DNA from: DASWOJ01 sp964242415
GTDB lineage: Bacteria > Pseudomonadota > Alphaproteobacteria > Acetobacterales > Acetobacteraceae
Reading direction: 5' to 3'
DNA length: 64,000 bases
Assembly: GCA_964242415.1 (NCBI GenBank)
Contig: CAXTAT010000019.1
Span: 39,476-103,475 of the forward strand
A program made the position numbers and the translations under genes. Below the pieces are notes generated by a model. The model was not told where the DNA came from. It saw nothing but the letters and a program-made list of their open reading frames with translations, and ran no database searches. This document shows positions 10,501-18,611 of the stretch, in pieces (position 1 is the stretch's first letter; each line of letters opens with the position of its first letter).

Positions 10501-13500
10501 CGGCGGATCAGGTCGGACGGCGGACGCAGCGTGGGCGAGGCGAAGATGGCGTGTCCCGCAAGCTGCTGGAACAGCCCGGCCTTCGCCGCCGTGATGCCCA
10601 GGTGGTACAGCTCCGCCTGCGCCTGCGTCCAGGCCAGCATCGCCGCGCGCCCGAAGGCGGCGGTGTCCCGGTGCTTGTCCACGCCGTCCAGCAGCGCCGC
10701 CCGCGTCCCGGCCACCACCGTCCAGAACGCCACCCGCACCATCCCGCCCGGCGGGACCCGCAGGCGGTGGCGCACCGCAAAGATCGGGTCCAGCACGTTG
10801 CCGACCGTGCCGGACAGGGCATGGCCACCCGTCATCGCGGCCGGGTCGCGGATGCTCCGGCCACGGCCGAGGAAGCGGGCACGGTCGGTCTCGACCTCCG
10901 CGCCGCCGACGGCCTGCCCCTCCACCACGGCCCCCTCCACCACGGCAAAGTGCGCCGCCCAGACTTCCGCCTCGTCCGGCGTGCGCCGCCGCCGGGTCGC
11001 CAGCAGGGCGCCGTCCAGGTGCTCGGTCTCGACGAACAGCTTGAAGAACGCCGGCTGCGCCACATCGTCGGCCTGCGACGACAGCGCCAGCTCAGCATAG
11101 GACGTAACCTCGATCTCGCGCATCTGCGGGCCGCCGTTCAGGGCGGTGACGCGGCGCACCTCGGCGTCGTCCTCGGCGGACACCAGCACCTCCAGCGTCG
11201 TCGTCAGCGCGCCGTCGCGGCGGGTGAACTCGGCGCGGTCCTCGTTGAACACGACGTTGTAGGCGTCCGGCTCGGCCCCGCTCGGCTGCAGGCCGGCCGA
11301 CCAGGCCGCCCCGCCCTGGACGTCCCGGATCAGGATATACTGGCCAAACCCGTCGCAGGTGGCGTCCTCGCGCCAGCGGGTCACGGCCAAGTTCCGCCAG
11401 CGCAGGCAACCGGACCCGGCCGCCGTCAGCAGCGTGGTCAGGCTGCCGTTGGACAGCAGGTGCGTCGCCGGCTCCGGCTGGTGCGCGGTGCTGAAGCGCC
11501 GTCCGCCGGACAGGTCGGCGTCCCCCGTCGCGGCGGCTGGCTTCGCCTCCGCCGTCCAGGGCCGTGCCGCCGTCACGTCGCGCGGCGTGCGCTCCTGCAG
11601 CAGCAGCTCGGTCGCCTGCACGATGGGTTCGGCATGGAAGCGCTTGCGCATCACGCCGTCGAACAGGGCGTCGCCGATGGCGATGATCGACATCGCCTGG
11701 TGGTGCGCCATGAACGCCCGCACCACCGCGACCGCATGGCCAGCCGGCACACGGCCGGGGGTGTAGTCCATCGCCTCATAGAAGCCGTAGCGCCCCCGCG
11801 CCCCGGCCCCCGCCAGCCGCGCCAGGTTGGCCGCCGCGGCGCGCGGATCGACCATCGCCGCCAGCGCCGTCGCATAGGGCGCGATCACCTGGCTGTCGCG
11901 CAGCCCGCGCTTCAGCCCCAGGCCGGGCACGCCGAAGTTGGAGTACTGGTAGGTGAACTCCAGGTCGCGGGCGTTGTAGGCGGATTCCGAGATCCCCCAC
12001 GGCAGCCGCAGCGACGCCGCATAGGCCATCTGCCGGCGCACCACCAACCGGCCGGTCTGCTCCAGCAGGCTGCCCAGCGGCGCGCGCATCACCAGCGACG
12101 GCATCAGGTACTCGAACATCGACCCGGACCAGGAGATCAGCGCCGCGCCGCTGCCGACCGCCGTGACGGCGCGGCCGAGGCGGAACCAGTGCTTGGTGGG
12201 CACGTCGCCCTTGGCGATGGCGATGAAGCTGGCCAGCCGCGCTTCCGACGCCAGCAGGTCGTAGCAGCTTGGGTCCAGCGCGCCCTCCGCCACCGAGTAG
12301 CCGATCGACAGCAGCTTGCGGGCGGGGTCGAGCAGGAAGCCGAACTCCATCGCCATCGCCATCGCCCGGGCGGTGTCCTCCAGCGCCTGCAGGCGGGCCC
12401 GCAGCGCCGGGTCGGCCGGTTGGGCAAGGTCGGTCCGGTGGGCGCCGATGCTGTCCAGCACCGCCTGCGTCCAGTACAGCACGTCCGCGCCGGCCTTGGT
12501 GCCCTCCGCCGCCAGCAGGCGTGCGATCCCCGCCATGGCGTCTGCGTGCCCGGCCAGCTCCTGCAGCCGCGCCGCCGGGTCGGCCCCGCGCACGCCCGCC
12601 TGCTGCACGGCCATCGCCAGCCGCGCCAGGGCGTCGTCAAGCTGCCGCCACGTCCCGGCCTGCGCCTGGCGTGCGCCCTGCAGCAGCGCCGCCTCCTCCC
12701 GCGCCAGGCTGATCGCGTCGCCGATGCCGGCCAGGCGCGCGCCAGCGTTGACGGGGCTGCCCTGCCATTCCCGGCAGGTGTTGGCCAGGGCGATCAGGTG
12801 CCCGGCCAGGTTGCCGCTATCGACGGAGGACACGTAGCGCGGTTCGAGCGGGCGCAGGTCGCGCGTGTCGTACCAGTTCAGGAAGTGGCCGCGGAACCGC
12901 TCCATGCGGCCCATGGTCGCCAGCGTCGCCTCCAGCCGTCCGGCCGCGTCCGCAGTGCCGATCCAGCCGAAGTCGCGCGCGCTCGCGACCGACAGCAAGT
13001 ACAGGCCGAGGTTGGTCGGCGAAGTCCGGTGGGCGAGGACGGGCGCCGGGTCCTCCTGGAAGTTGTCCGGCGGCAGCATGGCGTCGCCGGCGGTGACGAA
13101 CGTCTCGAAGTAGCGCCAGGTGCGCCGGGCCGTCAGCCGCAGCGCGCGGGCGTCGGCGGCGGGCATCGGCCGTCGGCCCGCGACCTGCGGGGACAGGCTG
13201 ACCCACCGCGCCACGACCGGCGACGCCAGCCAGAGCAGCGCGAAGGGCATCGCCAGCACCACTGTCCCCCGGCCTGCCAAGCCGTGCGCCTCCACGCCGG
13301 ACAGCCAGGCAACTCCGGGCGCCGCCACGGCCAGCACCAGCGCGCCGGCCATCCGCCGCAGATAGCCCACCAGGCTGGGCCGCCGCCCGTTCGTCGCCTG
13401 CGCCGCCGTCATCCATTCCAGCATGTGCCGGTGGCTGCGGTACAGCCGGTGCAGGGTGCGCGCAATCGCGTCGCCCATCAGCCAGGCCTGGTGCGCCAGG

Positions 13501-16313
13501 AACGTGACGTTGAGCAGCGACAGCACCGCACCCAGCCGCAGGTCGCAGCCCAGCGCGCGCAGATGGCTGGCGGGGGTGATGCCGGGCCGCCGCGGCGGGA
13601 TGGCGGCCAGCACGGGGAGCACCATCGGCAGCAGCACCGTCAGCAGCACCATCGCGGTCCAGGCCAGCGCGGCATTGAACGGCATCGCCCACCCGGCGAT
13701 CAGCGCCGCGACGGCCAACGGCGCCGACAGGGTGCGCCGCAGGTTGTCCAGCATCTTCCAGCGCCCGATGCCCGGCATCGTCCCGGCGCCCCGGCGTCCC
13801 AGCAGCCATGGCAGCAACTGCCAGTCGCCGCGCGCCCAGCGGTGGTGCCGCAACGCGCCCACGTCGTAGCGCGCCGGGAAGTCCTCCACCACCTCCACGT
13901 CCGACGCGAACCCGGCGCGGGCGAAGGTGCCCTCGAACAGGTCGTGGCTGAGCAGCGCCCCCTCCGGCACCCGGCCGGCCAGCGCCAGCTCGAAGGCGTC
14001 CACGTCGTAGATGCCCTTGCCGGCATACGACCCCTCGCCGAACAGGTCCTGGTACACGTCCGACACCGCGGAGGCATAGGGATCGATGCCGCTCAGGCTG
14101 CTGAAGATGCGCTGGTACGGCGATCCCTCGCGCCCCACCGGCAGGGACGGCGTGACACGCGGCTGCAGCACGGCATAGCCCTCGATCACCCGGCCGGCGA
14201 GGGCGTCGAAACGGGGCCGGTTGAGCGGGTGCGCCATCTTGCCGATCAGCCGGCCCACCGTGTCGCGCAGCAGCCGGGTGTCCGCGTCCAGCGTGATCAC
14301 GTAGCGGACCCCGGCCGGGACCGGGGGAGGGCGGCCCTCCGCGCCCAGGAAGTTGGTGTCGGCCGCGCCGCGCAGCAGCCGGTTCAGCTCCTGCAGCTTG
14401 CCGCGCTTGCGTTCCCAGCCCATCCATCGCCCCTCGCCGGCGCTCCAGGTACGGCGGCGGTGCAGCAGCAGGAAACGGTCGCCGCCGGGGGCCGGGCCGT
14501 AGCGCCGGTTCAGCCCGGCGATCCCGGCCTCCGCCGCCGCGAGCAGGCCAGCGTCGCCATCGGCGTGCTCGCCCGCGGCGTCCGTCCAGTCCGACAGCAG
14601 GGCGAAGTGCAGCTCGCCGTCGGGGCTGGCCAGGTAGTGGATTTCCAGGTGCTCGACGGCCTCCGCGATCTCCCCCGCGGTGGTCAGCAGCATCGGCACC
14701 GCGACCAGGGTCCGCAGCGGCAGCGGCACCCCGTGGCGCAGCTCCATGCCGGGCAGGAGCTTGGGGCGGCAGGCGGCGGCGACCCCGCGGTTGACCAGCG
14801 CCGTCGCGGCGTCGATGGCGGGGATGGCGCCGAGCACCCCAAGCAGGGCCAGCCGCACGCCGCCCAGCCCGCAGGCCGCCACGGCAGACAGCGCCAGCGC
14901 CAGCAGGACCAGGGCCGCAACCAGGATGGCGCCCACGTAGCCGCCGAGGCCGAGGGCCCGGTTCAGCCGGGCCGGCACCCGGGGCCAGGGCATCCGGTAG
15001 CCGACCGACGCCTCGAACCCGCGGCGCCCGCCGGCCAGCAGGAAGTAGCCGGGGTCGGCCAGGCGCGCATCGTCCGGCGGCTGGGCAGTCCGCGCCGCCA
15101 GGACCGCGGCGTGGGCCACGTCCAGCTCCGTCTGGCCCGATCCGCGCGCCAGTTCCTCGATTGCGCCGCGGTACAGGTTGCGGGTCGGGAAATCCATTGC
15201 AGCAAACCCGGGCGCAGCGAACCCGGGGCCCGGAGCGGCGGGGCCACTGCCGGCCGCGAGCACGTCGTCCACCAGGCTCATGCGCTCGAACAGGTCGTTC
15301 CAATCCACGTCCTGGATCAGGCGCAGGCTGGTGATGATGTTGCGGACCGTGACGTTCGCCGTGCCGCGCCGCCGGTGCACGTCGCGCACCGCCGCCTCCG
15401 CCGTCGTGCCCTGCGCCGCCAGGTGCTGGTCCAGCCAGGCCAGCGCCGGGAACGTCGAGCCGTCCTGGTCGCGCAGCCGGTGCACGAGCTGCACGGCGAA
15501 TGCCTCCGGCAGCCGGGCGTCCCCGTGCCCGGCGGCCACCTCCGCCAGCGGCTCGGCGGGATGGCCGCTGCGGCCGAGTAGCCGGTCGGCGACGGCGTCC
15601 GCGTTCTGCCGTGCGACGCAGTTGCGCACGGTTTGCTCCGCCAGGCGGCGCAGGTTCTCGATCAGCACGGTCCGCAGGGTGATCGACACCGCCCACAGCT
15701 CGCCGATGCTCAGCGGCTGCACCTCCTGGTAGGCGCGCACGGTGCGGACCAGCCCGTCCCCATCGAACCGGCTGTCGGTGTGGGCGACGTAGGCCCAGGC
15801 CAGACCGAGCACCCGCGGCGTGCCGGCGAAGGGTCCCGACGCCAGCTTCGGCAGTTGGCGGTAGTAGCCGGGCGGCAGGTCGAGGCGGATCGCGCGGACC
15901 TGGCGCTCGACGAGGTGGTAGTTGTCGATCAGCCACTCCGCCGCGGGCGTGATGGTCCGCCCGTCCTCGACGACCTTCATGATGCTTTGATAGCAGCCGA
16001 GCAGGACGGCGCCGTTTTCGGCCAGGCGGCTGGCCAGCGCGTCGGCGCCGGCCAGCCGCCTTGGCAGCGTCCAAGCGGGCCGGCGCGACGACCGCGGCAT
16101 GATCGGCTGCGCTGCCGCGAGACTGCGCGCGTGCTCCTCCAGCCGACCGGCGCTGAACAGCTCTTCCCGGATCGGGTCCTGGCCGTCCCACGGCGTCGCA
16201 CGCCGCCGGCGCCCGAAGCTGGCGAGGGTGGCGCCGGAGTTCGCAAGCGCGAAGCTGCGGCCTAGGAAGCCGGGCCTGCCACCGGCCGGCGGGGAAGGAA
16301 ACCCATAGTCCAT
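7566..16313 (-). CDS. ndvB: Cyclic beta-1,2-glucan synthase
   Basis: 2915 residues, in the usual size range of NdvB/Cgs. In order: an N-terminal soluble region; membrane helices around 445-510; a GT84 glycosyltransferase domain with TLDADT near residue 675; more membrane helices around 830-960; a glucoamylase-like domain with SWSGSMFEYLMPSLVMR near 1395; and two GH94-like regions, the C-terminal one carrying RDQLQDGMAL (about 2445) and GTGDWNDGMN (about 2574). The enzyme primes, elongates and cyclises osmoregulated periplasmic glucans from UDP-glucose at the inner membrane. Two 15-bp tandem duplications occur in the gene: 15199-15228 (APGFAAPGF) and 10921-10950 (VVEGAVVEG). A FixJ-like site lies about 200 bp upstream of the ATG. 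Confidence 0.95.
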   Translation of the reverse strand: MDYGFPSPPAGGRPGFLGRSFALANSGATLASFGRRRRATPWDGQDPIREELFSAGRLEEHARSLAAAQPIMPRSSRRPAWTLPRRLAGADALASRLAENGAVLLGCYQSIMKVVEDGRTITPAAEWLIDNYHLVERQVRAIRLDLPPGYYRQLPKLASGPFAGTPRVLGLAWAYVAHTDSRFDGDGLVRTVRAYQEVQPLSIGELWAVSITLRTVLIENLRRLAEQTVRNCVARQNADAVADRLLGRSGHPAEPLAEVAAGHGDARLPEAFAVQLVHRLRDQDGSTFPALAWLDQHLAAQGTTAEAAVRDVHRRRGTANVTVRNIITSLRLIQDVDWNDLFERMSLVDDVLAAGSGPAAPGPGFAAPGFAAMDFPTRNLYRGAIEELARGSGQTELDVAHAAVLAARTAQPPDDARLADPGYFLLAGGRRGFEASVGYRMPWPRVPARLNRALGLGGYVGAILVAALVLLALALSAVAACGLGGVRLALLGVLGAIPAIDAATALVNRGVAAACRPKLLPGMELRHGVPLPLRTLVAVPMLLTTAGEIAEAVEHLEIHYLASPDGELHFALLSDWTDAAGEHADGDAGLLAAAEAGIAGLNRRYGPAPGGDRFLLLHRRRTWSAGEGRWMGWERKRGKLQELNRLLRGAADTNFLGAEGRPPPVPAGVRYVITLDADTRLLRDTVGRLIGKMAHPLNRPRFDALAGRVIEGYAVLQPRVTPSLPVGREGSPYQRIFSSLSGIDPYASAVSDVYQDLFGEGSYAGKGIYDVDAFELALAGRVPEGALLSHDLFEGTFARAGFASDVEVVEDFPARYDVGALRHHRWARGDWQLLPWLLGRRGAGTMPGIGRWKMLDNLRRTLSAPLAVAALIAGWAMPFNAALAWTAMVLLTVLLPMVLPVLAAIPPRRPGITPASHLRALGCDLRLGAVLSLLNVTFLAHQAWLMGDAIARTLHRLYRSHRHMLEWMTAAQATNGRRPSLVGYLRRMAGALVLAVAAPGVAWLSGVEAHGLAGRGTVVLAMPFALLWLASPVVARWVSLSPQVAGRRPMPAADARALRLTARRTWRYFETFVTAGDAMLPPDNFQEDPAPVLAHRTSPTNLGLYLLSVASARDFGWIGTADAAGRLEATLATMGRMERFRGHFLNWYDTRDLRPLEPRYVSSVDSGNLAGHLIALANTCREWQGSPVNAGARLAGIGDAISLAREEAALLQGARQAQAGTWRQLDDALARLAMAVQQAGVRGADPAARLQELAGHADAMAGIARLLAAEGTKAGADVLYWTQAVLDSIGAHRTDLAQPADPALRARLQALEDTARAMAMAMEFGFLLDPARKLLSIGYSVAEGALDPSCYDLLASEARLASFIAIAKGDVPTKHWFRLGRAVTAVGSGAALISWSGSMFEYLMPSLVMRAPLGSLLEQTGRLVVRRQMAYAASLRLPWGISESAYNARDLEFTYQYSNFGVPGLGLKRGLRDSQVIAPYATALAAMVDPRAAAANLARLAGAGARGRYGFYEAMDYTPGRVPAGHAVAVVRAFMAHHQAMSIIAIGDALFDGVMRKRFHAEPIVQATELLLQERTPRDVTAARPWTAEAKPAAATGDADLSGGRRFSTAHQPEPATHLLSNGSLTTLLTAAGSGCLRWRNLAVTRWREDATCDGFGQYILIRDVQGGAAWSAGLQPSGAEPDAYNVVFNEDRAEFTRRDGALTTTLEVLVSAEDDAEVRRVTALNGGPQMREIEVTSYAELALSSQADDVAQPAFFKLFVETEHLDGALLATRRRRTPDEAEVWAAHFAVVEGAVVEGQAVGGAEVETDRARFLGRGRSIRDPAAMTGGHALSGTVGNVLDPIFAVRHRLRVPPGGMVRVAFWTVVAGTRAALLDGVDKHRDTAAFGRAAMLAWTQAQAELYHLGITAAKAGLFQQLAGHAIFASPTLRPPSDLIRRGAGPQSGLWGLSISGDLPIVLLRIDDNEDTDVARELLQAHGYWRMKGLAVDLVILNERQSSYVQDLQVALETLVRAAQSHPGKDGSAGRVYVLRADLVPAETQALLGAVARVVLVAQRGSLSDQVERRDAAQARPSPRRSTIPWEPQPPSLKPRLEFPNGLGGFAQDGTGYGTEYVTTLGPGQATPAPWINVIANSRFGFLASTEGAGVTWSANSRENQLTPWSNDPVTDRAGEAFYVRDEDAGTVWTPTAQPIRNPAGTYVARHGRGRSGFEHAAYGITASLVQFVPLDAPVKVSRLVLCNRSRRARWLSATAYVEWVLGPSRTASLAFVQTWIDPETGAMFACNSWTAAFGSPVAFIDLRGAQVEWTGDRREFIGRNGTLADPAALAGTLALSGVTGAGLDPCGALRAKVQLAPGETAEVVCLLGEAASVEEARSLVRQYRAADLDAVLAEVAGFWDGVLGSVQVTTPDRAMDIMLNGWLLYQTLACRVWARAAFYQASGAYGFRDQLQDGMALAAVAPGLTREHLLRAAARQFPQGDVQHWWLPHSGQGVRTRIADDRAWLAYTVAQYVGVTGDAAVLDEAVPFLEGQALEPGQHDAFFLPTVSGQAASLFEHCALALDASLQVGRHGLPLMGTGDWNDGMNRVGEGGQGESVWLGWFLHAALEAFAPVAEARGDLARAAAWQAHAAGLQATLEREAWDGGWYLRAFFDDGTPLGSAVSEECRIDSIAQSWAVLSGAAPSGRADLAMAALERDLIRPADKLALLFTPPFDRTPLDPGYIKGYPPGVRENGGQYTHAAMWSVLAFAKRGEGGKAAGLFALLNPIGHSSSPADMQLYKVEPYAVAADVYAAPPHVGRGGWTWYTGSAGWMHRAGLEGILGVRLQAGVLHLDPCIPKDWPGFEVLLRHGSARYRIVVSNPDGVERGVAAASLDGSAVAARPLRLGLVDDGALHQVEVRLGLAAPVVEDLTMPEAAPV

Positions 16314-16513
16314 CGAGTGCTCCCGGTCAGAGGCCGGGAAGCCCCTGCTTCCCGCAAGTCTGAGGAGCCGGCCGGGACCGCTGCGCCCGAAGCGCGGTAT
16401 CCCAGCGTCCAGTGCAAGATCCGATGCTGCGCGGTCGCGCCGAACCGCCAGCCAGGCTTGGCCTCATTCCCCAATGCGACGGACGTTAGTGTAAGAACGT
16501 CGGGCCGGGCAGG

Positions 16514-16529
16514 TTCGGAAACTACCTAG
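16514..16529 (-). promoter_or_regulatory. FixJ-like regulatory site upstream of ndvB-pgm
   Basis: The minus strand reads CTAGGTAGTTTCCGAA, one of seven near-identical sites in the window. It lies in the 238-bp gap between the oleate hydratase stop and the ndvB start, 201 bp before the ATG and in the same orientation to its gene as most other copies. Confidence 0.7.
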
Positions 16530-16551
16530 TCCGACCCAGCAGGAGCTGCAG

Positions 16552-18228
16552 TCATGCCCGCATGTCGTGCAGCGCCCGGAACGCGCGGAGCAGCACGCGC
16601 GGGTCGAACCGGCCCTGGTACACCGCCGGCGGCCCGTGCGGCAGGCCGAGCAGCCCCTGCACGGCGACCTGCGCGGAGCGGATGGAGTACTCGACGGTGA
16701 ACACGACATCCAGCGGCAGCTCGACGAACTGGCCGATGAACGCCAGGTTGCGCGTGCGCTCCGGCAGCACCCGCGGCCGGTCGCCCCGGCGGCGCGGCAT
16801 GAACTGGCTGGTGATGAACGGCATCATGCAGGGGATGCAGATGCAGCTCTGCAGGATGCCGGCCGCCTCCGCCCCGATCCGCAGGTGGCCCAGCACCTCG
16901 GCCATGATCTCCCGCCCGGTGCAGGCGTGCATGGGCTTGCCCGTGAAGTCGCCGGGCTGGTCCACCTTCAGGCCATAGCCCCAGGCGACGCCGACCGCCT
17001 CGGGCTGGCCGAGGAAGTGCGGCTGGTGCGGCACGACGATGGACAGCAGCCAGGCGCTGTCGGGGAACGTCACCAGCCCGCCCTCGCCGGGAGCGTTGCT
17101 CGTGAGGTCGCGGACCAGGTGCAGGAACGCCGGGTCATGCAGCGTGATGGTGAACGAGACCCAGCGGGACTGCGCCGGGTGGCCGGAGAACACCTCGGGG
17201 TGGCCGAAGTCCGGCTGGCCGGCGGCGATCCGCTCCCACAAGGCCCAGGCGCCGCCGTCCGGGCGCATGGCCATCGCCGGCGCCGCGTCCATGCCGCCCA
17301 GGCTGGAGGCGTCGGTCATCGACCCCAGGGTGACGAGCACCCGGTCGCCAGGCCGGACCTCGATCATGGTGGCGATGCCGTCCTGCTCGACGACGATGCC
17401 GGTCACGGCCAGCTTGCCGTGCTGCGCGCCGAAGCTGAGGTCGGTCACCCGGGTGTCCAGCTCGAACTGCACGCCGTGGCCGAGCAGCCACTTGTGCAGC
17501 GGGCGCACCAGGCTGTCGTACTGGTTGAGCGGCGTGCGCATGATGCCCTCCAGCCGCTCGAAGCCGGCGACCATGTGGGCGAAGCGGGCGAGGTAGCGCT
17601 TGAACTCGACCGCGCCATGCCAGGGCTGGAAGGCGAAGGTGGTGCACCACATGAACCAGAAGTCGGTGGTGAAGAACGCCGGGTCGAACTGGTCGGCGAT
17701 GCTGGTGCGGCCGAGCAGGGTTTCCGGCTCCAGCGCCAGGCGCTCGATGGTCATGATGTGGCGCTCGTGCAGGCCGAAGCGCGGCGCGTCCTGCCGGCGG
17801 CCGTTGCGGACCAGGCGCGCCCGGGACGAGGTGGGCTGGGCGCGGTTCCACGCCTGGATCTGCTGGGTGACGGATTGCTGGGCTGCAGGCTGGTGGGTTG
17901 CAAGCTGGCCCCCATCCCCCGCGGCATCGAGGGCCGGGATGTCGGCGAACAGGCCGAAGGTGCAGAGGTACTTGCCTTCCAGCATGCGGCCGCCGCGGAG
18001 CACGTAGCCGTGCTCGGGCGACCCGGCGCCGTCCAGGCTGCCGCCGACCGTGCCCAGCCCCTCCAGGATGGTGATGTCGGGTCCGGGCACGCCGCCGTCG
18101 CGGATCATGAACGCCGCCGCCGCCAGGGACGCGATGCCGCCGCCGACGAGGAACGCCTTGGCGCCGGGCTGGCCGGCACCGTCCGGTCCGGGGCGGCCTG
18201 GCGCGGGGCGGTCGGTTGCGACGTCCAT
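16552..18228 (-). CDS. ohyA: Oleate hydratase (MCRA family flavoprotein)
   Basis: 558 residues from the ATG at 18228; the upstream in-frame extension to 18384 is unlikely because it covers the regulatory site. The FAD-binding Rossmann motif GGGIASLAAAAFMIRDG lies near the N-terminus. It is followed by the family segments GYVLRGGRMLEGKYLC, FDPAFFTTDFWFMWCTTFAF and LNQYDSLVRPLHKWL. The family adds water to the cis-9 double bond of oleic or related acids to give 10-hydroxy fatty acids, and is associated with membrane stress and fatty acid detoxification. A degenerate 15-bp duplication (17882-17911) gives a low-complexity Gln/Ala insertion. A FixJ-like site lies 77 bp upstream. Confidence 0.88.
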   Translation of the reverse strand: MDVATDRPAPGRPGPDGAGQPGAKAFLVGGGIASLAAAAFMIRDGGVPGPDITILEGLGTVGGSLDGAGSPEHGYVLRGGRMLEGKYLCTFGLFADIPALDAAGDGGQLATHQPAAQQSVTQQIQAWNRAQPTSSRARLVRNGRRQDAPRFGLHERHIMTIERLALEPETLLGRTSIADQFDPAFFTTDFWFMWCTTFAFQPWHGAVEFKRYLARFAHMVAGFERLEGIMRTPLNQYDSLVRPLHKWLLGHGVQFELDTRVTDLSFGAQHGKLAVTGIVVEQDGIATMIEVRPGDRVLVTLGSMTDASSLGGMDAAPAMAMRPDGGAWALWERIAAGQPDFGHPEVFSGHPAQSRWVSFTITLHDPAFLHLVRDLTSNAPGEGGLVTFPDSAWLLSIVVPHQPHFLGQPEAVGVAWGYGLKVDQPGDFTGKPMHACTGREIMAEVLGHLRIGAEAAGILQSCICIPCMMPFITSQFMPRRRGDRPRVLPERTRNLAFIGQFVELPLDVVFTVEYSIRSAQVAVQGLLGLPHGPPAVYQGRFDPRVLLRAFRALHDMRA

Positions 18229-18304
18229 GCTCAAGCCCTTGCACTGCCGAGTGGGGAGCGGCGTGATGCTGCAGATGACCCGTCGCGGGCTGGCAGTGGA
18301 AGGG

Positions 18305-18319
18305 TCGGAAACTACGCAG
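18305..18319 (-). promoter_or_regulatory. FixJ-like regulatory site upstream of ohyA
   Basis: The minus strand reads CTGCGTAGTTTCCGA, with the GTAGTTTCCGA half fully conserved and TAG replaced by TGC at the outer end. It ends 77 bp before the ATG at 18228, almost the same spacing as at both stress-protein genes. Confidence 0.65.
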
Positions 18320-18462
18320 GGCCTGGCACGCGCTGCACGCGGCAAGCTCCAGACCTTGCGCTGCCATGCGTCCTGCTTGCCCATCGGGGATGCCGGGCAG
18401 GCGTCCGACCCTGCCGCTGGTCATGCCAACCTCCGAAGGTCCTGACCTGCGATGGGTGCGTC

Positions 18463-18546
18463 GTCATTGCGAGGAGCGCTTGCGGCGGGCCGGCCAGCGC
18501 AGCCCTTACCGCTGGATCGCCGCGCCGACGCCGGATCGCATCGATG
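18463..18546. repeat. Intergenic palindromic repeat, family 2, copy 1
   Basis: Left arm starting GTCATTGCGAGGAGCGCTTG and right arm CTGGATCGCCGCGCCG...ATCG form an imperfect inverted repeat. It shares its right arm with 36271-36366 and 52353-52444. Confidence 0.6.
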
Positions 18547-18611
18547 GGCGGCCGGTTCGGATGGGCAGGCCATGACCAGCGGGCGCCGGCGATGGCCGGG
18601 CATGCCGCAGC

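Larger units (their letters stand above)
18229..18611. other. 383-bp intergenic region upstream of ohyA
   Basis: Contains the ohyA promoter region with its FixJ-like site (18305-18319) and a copy of the second palindromic repeat family (18463-18546). No coding sequence is recognised. Confidence 0.6.

Noticed and set aside
7935..15581. A 2548-codon plus-strand open frame opposite ndvB
   Set aside because: It is the antisense of ndvB; high third-position GC removes stops on the opposite strand. The translation is Arg/Gln/His-rich without any domain.
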